This document shows, one piece after another, positions 1 to 4,136 of a stretch of DNA of 8,498 nt. Each line of letters begins with the position of its first letter. Position 1 is the stretch's first letter. Below the pieces are notes generated by a model. The model was not told where the DNA came from, ran no database searches, and saw only the letters and a program-made list of their open reading frames with translations. The translations under genes and the position numbers were made by a program. Source of the stretch: Friedmanniella sp. (GTDB taxonomy: Bacteria > Actinomycetota > Actinomycetes > Propionibacteriales > Propionibacteriaceae); the NCBI GenBank assembly GCA_025964935.1, contig JAOPXW010000413.1, positions 1 through 8,498 on the forward strand, read 5' to 3'.

Positions 1-1278
1 TGTCGACGGAAGGAGGAGGAGGAGGAGGAGCCGAGGCAGCCGCCGTTCCTCGTCGTCGCCCCGACCAGCGTGGTCTCGAACTGGGTCCGGGAGGCCGAGC
101 GGTTCGCGCCGGGGCTGGTGACGGTCGCGGTCACGGCGTCGCAGGCGCGTCGCCGGCGGCCCCTCGCCGAGGCCGTCGCGGGGGCGGATCTCGTGGTCAC
201 CTCGTACGCCCTGCTGCGGATCGACAGCGAGCACTACGCCGGACTCGGATGGTCGGGCCTGGTCCTCGACGAGGCCCAGTTCGTCAAGAACCACCGGTCC
301 CGGACCTACCAGGCGGCCCGGCGGGTGCGGGCCCCGTTCCGGCTCGCCATGACGGGCACGCCCCTGGAGAACAACCTGATGGACCTGTGGGCGCTGCTGT
401 CGCTGACCGCGCCGGGACTGTTCCCCACCCCGGAGCGGTTCGGCCAGTACTACCGGCGCCCGATCGAGCGGGACCGTGACCCGGCCCGACTAGCCCAGCT
501 GCGGCGGCGCATCCGGCCCCTGATGCTGCGCCGGACCAAGGAGCTGGTGGCCGCCGACCTGCCGCCCAAGCAGGAGCAGGTCCTGGAGGTGGAGCTCTCG
601 CCGCGCCACATGCGGGTCTACCAGACCCACCTGCAACGCGAGCGGCAGAAGGTGCTGGGTCTGATCGAGGACCTGGACCAGAACCGGTTCACCATCCTTC
701 GCTCGCTGACCCTGCTGCGCCGGCTCAGTCTGGACCCGGCCCTGATCGACCGCGCCCACAGCGCCATCCCCGCGGCCAAGGTCGAGGTGCTGCTGACCGA
801 CCTGGCCGAGCTGGTGGCCGAGGGACACCAGGCGCTGGTCTTCAGCCAGTTCACCAGCTTCCTGGGCCGGGTCCGGGACCGCCTCGACGAGGCCGGGATC
901 GGCTACGCGTACCTCGACGGCTCCACCCAGCACCGCGACGAGGCCGTCGAGACGTTCCGGAGCGGGCAGGCGCCGGTCTTCCTGATCAGCCTCAAGGCGG
1001 GCGGGTTCGGCCTCAACCTGACCGAGGCGGACTACTGCTTCGTTCTCGACCCGTGGTGGAACCCGGCGGCGGAGGCCCAGGCGGTCGACCGCACGCACCG
1101 GATCGGCCAGACCCGGACAGTGATGGTCTACCGGATGGTCGCGAAGGGGACGATCGAGGAGAAGGTGATGGAGCTCAAGGCGCGCAAGAGCGAGCTGTTC
1201 GAATCCGTGATGGAAGGGGACTCCCTGACCACGTCGGCGCTGACCGCCGACGAGATCAAGGCCCTGCTGGAGCCGTGA
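1..1278 (+). CDS. SNF2/RapA-family DEAD-like helicase, C-terminal part (5' end outside window)
   Basis: Open from base 1 in this frame to the TGA at 1276-1278, giving 425 residues; the real start and the Walker A motif must lie upstream. Visible superfamily 2 motifs, numbered in the fragment: Ia (FLVVAPTSVVSNW) just after a run of six glutamates; II as DEAQ at 90-93; III around TGTPLENN at 118-125; a block with LMLRRTKELV; IV near ALVFSQFTSF; V as SLKAGGFGLNL; and VI as QAVDRTHRIGQ, with its arginine fingers near 364 and 367. This is the signature of SNF2 ATPases, which use ATP to translocate on double-stranded DNA and displace or remodel bound proteins such as RNA polymerase or nucleoid proteins. 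Bacterial members often carry an N-terminal SWIM or SNF2-associated domain, which cannot be seen here. A GTG at 70 is internal, because motif Ia starts before it. No functional link to the downstream signalling genes is evident. Confidence 0.95.
   Translation, partial: CRRKEEEEEEPRQPPFLVVAPTSVVSNWVREAERFAPGLVTVAVTASQARRRRPLAEAVAGADLVVTSYALLRIDSEHYAGLGWSGLVLDEAQFVKNHRSRTYQAARRVRAPFRLAMTGTPLENNLMDLWALLSLTAPGLFPTPERFGQYYRRPIERDRDPARLAQLRRRIRPLMLRRTKELVAADLPPKQEQVLEVELSPRHMRVYQTHLQRERQKVLGLIEDLDQNRFTILRSLTLLRRLSLDPALIDRAHSAIPAAKVEVLLTDLAELVAEGHQALVFSQFTSFLGRVRDRLDEAGIGYAYLDGSTQHRDEAVETFRSGQAPVFLISLKAGGFGLNLTEADYCFVLDPWWNPAAEAQAVDRTHRIGQTRTVMVYRMVAKGTIEEKVMELKARKSELFESVMEGDSLTTSALTADEIKALLEP
13..30 (+). 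repeat. (GAG)6 microsatellite coding for polyglutamate
   Basis: Six consecutive GAG codons lie in frame in the helicase and encode six glutamates between motif I (outside the window) and motif Ia. This is an acidic low-complexity insertion at a surface position. Trinucleotide runs can change length without shifting the frame. Confidence 0.8.
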
Positions 1279-1282
1279 GAAC

Positions 1283-1314
1283 TGTCCGGTATTTGCCATG
1301 GCCAGTAGCGGACA
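1283..1314 (+). terminator. Weak inverted repeat just after the helicase stop
   Basis: TGTCCG (1283-1288) is complementary to CGGACA (1309-1314), with the palindrome GCCATGGC between them. It begins five bases after the helicase stop codon. There is no following T-tract, and the loop is long. It may end the helicase transcript, as U-poor hairpins can in high-GC bacteria, but this is weak evidence. Confidence 0.25.
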
Positions 1315-1330
1315 TCGGGGCCGCGAGGCA

Positions 1331-1359
1331 TGGACACCCCGGCGGGGGCTGACTAACTT
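1331..1359 (+). promoter_or_regulatory. Candidate primary-sigma-type promoter
   Basis: TGGACA at 1331-1336 matches the TTGACA -35 consensus at five of six bases. It is separated by 17 bases from TAACTT at 1354-1359, which fits the TANNNT -10 pattern. Transcription would begin near 1366 and run into the hairpin-rich stretch rather than directly into a coding region. The spacing is ideal, but the -10 matches TATAAT at only the three key positions. Confidence 0.4.
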
Positions 1360-1365
1360 CAGGAG

Positions 1366-1590
1366 CGGCAGGGTGTGGGAGACCACCCCTGACCGGACAC
1401 CCTCGTCGGTGTCACACCCGTACGGCCCTCTATGGGGGAAGGGCCGTCCGGGACAGGGGCCGGAGTGGGGGCTCTCGTGGTGGTGCGGTCGGTTTGCCGG
1501 CCGGCACGGCACGAGGACTCCCCACCCTACGGATCTGACGCCGACGGGCGGGGTCGGCTCGTGCCCCCTGCTGCGGCGGGGGGCACGAGC
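1366..1590 (+). ncRNA. Candidate structured noncoding RNA or long leader
   Basis: From the predicted start near 1366, successive stems can be drawn. These are GACACC/GGTGTC (1396-1401 with 1408-1413); ACGGCCCT/AGGGCCGT (1422-1429 with 1440-1447); GTGGGG/CCCCAC (1465-1470 with 1520-1525) enclosing CTCGTG/CACGAG (1474-1479 with 1510-1515) and the 12-base palindrome at 1495-1506; GCCGAC/GTCGGC (1540-1545 with 1553-1558); and a perfect 12-bp stem (1557-1568 with 1579-1590). GGGTGTG (1371-1377) can also pair with CACACCC (1413-1419), in competition with the first stem. No known riboswitch consensus was recognised. GC-rich DNA forms stems easily by chance, so the call is tentative. Confidence 0.3.
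1557..1590. terminator. Perfect 12-bp hairpin, possible U-less terminator
   Basis: GCTCGTGCCCCC at 1557-1568 is exactly complementary to 1579-1590, with a 10-base loop. It is the strongest inverted repeat in the gap. No T-run follows on either strand, so it is not a textbook intrinsic terminator. Actinobacterial terminators often lack U-tracts, and this one would end the candidate RNA that starts near 1366. Confidence 0.4.
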
Positions 1591-1792
1591 GCTGTCCGGC
1601 CCACGTACCGTCCGCCCCGGGTGGCCTCTCGAGAAGGGGGCGCGCGATGACCACGGGGCTGCGGCCGGGGTCGACGTGCTTCCCGTCGAGGGCTTCGGGT
1701 TCCTGCGGTTCTCCCTGCTCCGGCCCTGAGCCCGGCGGGCGCTCGGCGGTGAAGGGCGGGTCAGTATCGCACCGCCGGCGGGCGTGACCCCC

Positions 1793-1814
1793 CAATCTTG
1801 AGGCAATCTTGAGG
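1793..1814. repeat. 11-bp tandem direct repeat, possible OmpR/PhoB-family binding site
   Basis: CAATCTTGAGG occurs twice head to tail (1793-1803 and 1804-1814), followed by the first base of a third copy. An 11-bp head-to-tail spacing is the known arrangement of binding sites for OmpR/PhoB-family regulators, which dock as tandem dimers about one helical turn apart. The site lies in noncoding DNA 353 bases before the Hpt-like gene, and an OmpR-family regulator is encoded at 2475-3311. That this regulator binds here is an inference; I found no other copy of the 11-mer in the window. Confidence 0.45.
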
Positions 1815-2154
1815 CGCACTTAGCCGCGCCCGGACACCGCCCAAAGTCCTTCTGACCAGGATGATCCCACCGGGCGACGAGTGCCCGGGTCGGGTTTCCC
1901 CCGGTCAGGGGTCACGAGCACGAGCATGGTCGTTCGCCGGGTTCGGCCGGCCGCTCTGCTCGTCGTCTGCGGTCCCACGGGTCGCATCCACCGGCCGTGC
2001 CCGTTCGACGACACGGCAGCGGCACGTGCTTTCGCGAGGGGGACGGCGTGAGGCAGGATCAGAGCAGGGGCTCGGGGGGAGCCGTACAGGAGGCTCGACG
2101 GGCCACGTCGCAGCCGGTCTCGTTCTCGAGGACAGGTGGACTGGTGGTGACACC

Positions 2155-2160
2155 GGAGGA
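2155..2160 (+). promoter_or_regulatory. Ribosome-binding site that sets the Hpt-like gene start
   Basis: GGAGGA lies seven bases before the ATG at 2168. This supports that start over the in-frame GTG codons at 2048, 2144 and 2147. Confidence 0.7.
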
Positions 2161-2167
2161 AGACGAG

Positions 2168-2443
2168 ATGATGGCGCGGTTCACCCGCGACTATCTGGTC
2201 ATGCTGGATGAGCGCATCGACACGATCCTCGAGCAGCTCGAGCACGGCAACGACCTCAACGTCCACGTCGCCCTGCTCAGCCTGGAGTCGTCCTCCTCGA
2301 TGATCGGGGCGACCGAGATGGTCCGGCTGGTCAATGCTCTCCGCGACGCCGTCGAGCGGGGTCAGCGCACCATGGTGCCCGCCCTCGCCGTGGCGATCGC
2401 CAACGAGGCGGAGCTGGTGCACGCCCGCTTCCGGAGCCGCTGA
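2168..2443 (+). CDS. Small helical Hpt-like protein lacking the phospho-accepting histidine
   Basis: The protein has 91 residues, all predicted helical, with the layout of a histidine phosphotransfer (Hpt) domain. A first amphipathic helix pair occupies about residues 8-28 (YLVMLDERIDTILEQLEHG). The segment HVALLSLESSSSMIGA (33-48) corresponds to the Hpt motif HxLKGSSxxxGA, followed by a helix with MVRLVNALRDAVERG. The SSxxxGA end of the motif is kept, but the histidine position is Leu37 and the usual Lys is Glu40. The only nearby histidine, His33, is four residues earlier, one helical turn away. It could therefore be a non-phosphorylatable binder of receiver domains, an Hpt with a shifted histidine, or another four-helix protein. 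The start was chosen from GGAGGA at 2155; a GTG at 2048 with an upstream GAGGGGG would add 40 unconserved-looking residues. It converges on the response regulator gene 31 bases away. Confidence 0.75.
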   Translation: MMARFTRDYLVMLDERIDTILEQLEHGNDLNVHVALLSLESSSSMIGATEMVRLVNALRDAVERGQRTMVPALAVAIANEAELVHARFRSR

Positions 2444-2447
2444 GGTT

Positions 2448-2487
2448 CACCCGGGCGACCTACACCCGGGCGCCCTACACCCGGGCG
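2448..2487. repeat. Three 15-bp tandem repeats across the response regulator stop codon
   Basis: The core CACCCGGGCG recurs at 2448-2457, 2463-2472 and 2478-2487, exactly 15 bases apart. On the minus strand it encodes the end of the regulator, and the 15-base period keeps frame, so a second in-frame TAG follows the real one after Gly-Ala-Arg-Val. The self-complementary CCCGGG cores can pair with one another, so the array could act as a bidirectional terminator between the convergent genes. It may equally be simple slippage duplication. Confidence 0.7.
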
Positions 2488-3311
2488 ACGGCGAGCCGGT
2501 AGCCGACTCCGCGGACGGTCTCGATGTAGCGCGGGGATGCGACCGGGTCGTTGAGCTTGCGCCGCAGGTTGGCCATGTGAACCTCCACCGCCCGCCGGTC
2601 GGAGTCGCTGACGTAGCCCCCGCTGGCGTAGTCACCGCGCAGCTCCAAAGCCAGGGCGTCCTTCGAGATCACCCGGCGGTTGCCGTTCATGATGGCCAGC
2701 AGCAGGTCGAACTCGCTCCGGGTGAGCTCGACCGGGGCCCCCTGCAGGTCGCACAGCCACATGTCGGCGTTGATCCGGAGCCCGTTGTGGCTCAGCCAGC
2801 CGATCTCGGGGCCGTCCGTGGTGGGCTCGTCGGGCAACTCGACGTCCTCGTCGTCGGAGCCGAGGTCCAGGGTCTCCTCACCGACCGGCTCCTGCCCCGT
2901 CGGAGCGGGCGATCCGGTCTCCACCGGAGCGACCATGTGGTAGCGCCGCAGCATGGCCTCGATCCGGGCCCGGAGCTCGCGGGGCCGGAACGGCTTGGTG
3001 AGGTAGTCGTCCGCGCCGGCGTCGAGCCCCATCAGGGTGTCGATCTCCTCGTCCCGCGCCGACAGCATGATGATGTAGGTCGAGCTGAACAGGCGGATCT
3101 GCCGGGCGACCTCGAAGCCGTCGATGCCCGGCAGGGAGATGTCGAGGGTGGTGAGGATGGGCTGGTGGACCCGGATCGCCTCGACCCCGGTCGCCCCGTT
3201 GTCGGAGGCATGGCACGTGAAGCCGGCCTGCTCCAGGATCGCCTGCAGCAGGTTGCGGATGTCGGCGTCATCCTCGATAACGACGGCGACCCGGTTGGAA
3301 CCCTCTGACAT
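2475..3311 (-). CDS. OmpR/PhoB-family response regulator
   Basis: The protein has 278 residues. The receiver domain (about 7-123) has acidic residues Glu13-Asp14-Asp15, phospho-acceptor Asp57 (LDISLPGIDG), Ser84 and Lys106 (LTKPF). The winged-helix DNA-binding domain (about 175-273) contains LTRSEFDLLLAIM, HMANLRRKL and the C-terminal hairpin YIETVRGVGYRL typical of OmpR-type regulators. The linker is long (about 45 residues) and strongly acidic at 145-168. It should be phosphorylated on Asp57 and act as a dimeric transcription factor in the cytoplasm. ATG 3311 is chosen because it begins right before the receiver and has GGTGA four bases upstream. An alternative ATG at 3422 overlaps the stop of the preceding acyltransferase-like gene (ATGA) and would add 37 residues. 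It is the last gene of the kinase operon and a likely final output of the local phosphorelay. Confidence 0.95.
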   Translation of the reverse strand: MSEGSNRVAVVIEDDADIRNLLQAILEQAGFTCHASDNGATGVEAIRVHQPILTTLDISLPGIDGFEVARQIRLFSSTYIIMLSARDEEIDTLMGLDAGADDYLTKPFRPRELRARIEAMLRRYHMVAPVETGSPAPTGQEPVGEETLDLGSDDEDVELPDEPTTDGPEIGWLSHNGLRINADMWLCDLQGAPVELTRSEFDLLLAIMNGNRRVISKDALALELRGDYASGGYVSDSDRRAVEVHMANLRRKLNDPVASPRYIETVRGVGYRLAVARV

Positions 3312-3418
3312 GGCTTCACCGTACCCACTGGCGGCGACCCCGGTGGCGAGCGCCGCGGGACCCGCCGCCGTTTTGGTGTCGGTGGCCGGGCCGTCGGCCT
3401 GCACCTGCAGTGAGGGCG

Positions 3419-4039
3419 TCATCCGAAGGTGATGCAGGAGAAGGACTGGGTGTCGACCAGTTCGAGCTTCGAGGACGGGTAGTCCTCGAGGACGGACTCC
3501 ACGCGGTCGCTGAAGCGCAGGGCGGCTTCGTTGTAGGCGCAGGCGTCGTAGGCGATGACCGCCCCTTCGGCGACCATCTCCTCGATGCCGACCTGCAGCA
3601 TGGTCTCCACGAACCGCTTGTGCCGTTCGCGGGGATGGGCGAGCGTGAAGCCGAGGTAGTAGACCGCGTGGCGGGCGGCCTGAGCCGGGTAGCGCGCCTC
3701 GAAGTACTCCGGACTGATCCAGGGCACCGAGTCGAGGTGCCGGGTCAGGGTCGTCATGCCGACCGGAGCGCCGTCCGCGGACCAGGCGATGTACTTCTCG
3801 ACCCGGGGGTCGACCATCTGGTCGAAGAACTCGGACCGGGTCAGGACCTGGCGGGCCGCTGACCGTCGCTTGAGGTGCTCGAAGGCGCTCAGGTAGAGGT
3901 CGTAGAAGGGCGGCACGTGCTCCGCTGCGACAACCCCCTGGCGGGTGAAGCGCCACTCGCCCCGAGGGGGAAGCACCTCCACCCCCTCCCGCGTACGGCG
4001 GGTCGGCACGGTCGGCCGGCAGATGGGGATCGCGGTCAC
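3419..4039 (-). CDS. GNAT-fold acyltransferase-like protein within the two-component operon
   Basis: The protein has 206 residues, soluble, with no signal peptide. The order of elements resembles the GNAT (GCN5-related N-acyltransferase) fold. An N-terminal helical part (FYDLYLSAFEHLKRR, 45-59) is followed by a strand (YIAWSADGAPVGMTTLT), an aromatic loop (PWISPEYFEARYP), the central strand AVYYLGFTLAHP (125-136), a loop RERHKRF with the following helix 142-157, the strand VIAYDA, and NEAALRF (170-176) like motif B. The acyl-CoA pyrophosphate loop (normally Q/RxxGxG/A) is degenerate, so the donor may not be a standard acetyl-CoA. The size and layout recall the LuxI/FeeM branch, but the invariant Arg, Phe and Trp pattern of LuxI is not kept. 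The GTG start is well supported by AGGAGG five bases upstream. It lies 97 bases after the kinase gene and before the regulator. Substrate unknown. Confidence 0.75.
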   Translation of the reverse strand: MTAIPICRPTVPTRRTREGVEVLPPRGEWRFTRQGVVAAEHVPPFYDLYLSAFEHLKRRSAARQVLTRSEFFDQMVDPRVEKYIAWSADGAPVGMTTLTRHLDSVPWISPEYFEARYPAQAARHAVYYLGFTLAHPRERHKRFVETMLQVGIEEMVAEGAVIAYDACAYNEAALRFSDRVESVLEDYPSSKLELVDTQSFSCITFG

Positions 4040-4044
4040 GGTTT

Positions 4045-4050
4045 CCTCCT
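4045..4050 (-). promoter_or_regulatory. Consensus ribosome-binding site for the GNAT-like gene
   Basis: On the minus strand AGGAGG is followed by five bases and then GTG at 4039-4037. It is the best Shine-Dalgarno sequence in the window. It fixes the GTG as the start and suggests strong translation of this gene, independent of coupling to the kinase. Confidence 0.8.
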
Positions 4051-4136
4051 GGGTGGGGTCGAAGCAGGGTCGGCGCGGTTCGCCGGGGGGCCGGGATCCG
4101 GGCCGGAGGGGCCGGGGGCGGCCCGTTCCGGGCGGG

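Larger units (their letters stand above)
1279..2167. other. 889-base region without a convincing gene
   Basis: No open frame in this stretch gives a protein-like sequence; the translations are rich in Gly, Arg, Pro and Ser without domain character. The first part (1331-1590) contains a promoter-like pair and closely packed hairpins. An 11-bp tandem repeat lies at 1793-1814. A 6-bp stem (1870-1875 with 1883-1888) follows. I see nothing clear in 1591-1792 or in most of 1889-2150, where only the upstream region and ribosome-binding site of the next gene are expected. A gap this long is unusual beside otherwise tightly packed genes. Confidence 0.6.

Noticed and set aside
1298..1729. Open frame of 143 codons in the gap after the helicase
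   Set aside because: The translation is Gly/Arg/Pro/Ser-rich without domain character, has no good ribosome-binding site and overlaps the hairpin-rich stretch; it is open because of the high GC content.
1650..1729. Segment VEGFGFLRF, slightly reminiscent of the RNA-binding part of Rho
   Set aside because: The similarity is limited to a few residues in a non-protein-like frame; no Rho gene is nearby.
1647..1787. Small open frame of 46 codons with three cysteines, preceded by AAGGGGG
   Set aside because: The composition is low-complexity, no family is recognisable and the ribosome-binding site is weak. It cannot be excluded as a small protein but is not supported.
490..1806. Minus-strand open frame of 438 codons
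   Set aside because: It is the antisense of the helicase gene plus the noncoding gap; no protein motifs are present.
3419..4039. True LuxI-type acyl-homoserine-lactone synthase
   Set aside because: The layout is similar, but the invariant LuxI Arg, Phe and Trp pattern is not present, so only a general GNAT-like call is made.
4080..4136. Hairpins in the kinase to GNAT-like gap (GCCCG/CGGGC right after the kinase stop, and an imperfect GGATCC-centred palindrome)
   Set aside because: The stems are short, no T-run follows, and such pairings are expected by chance at this GC content; they do not justify splitting the operon.
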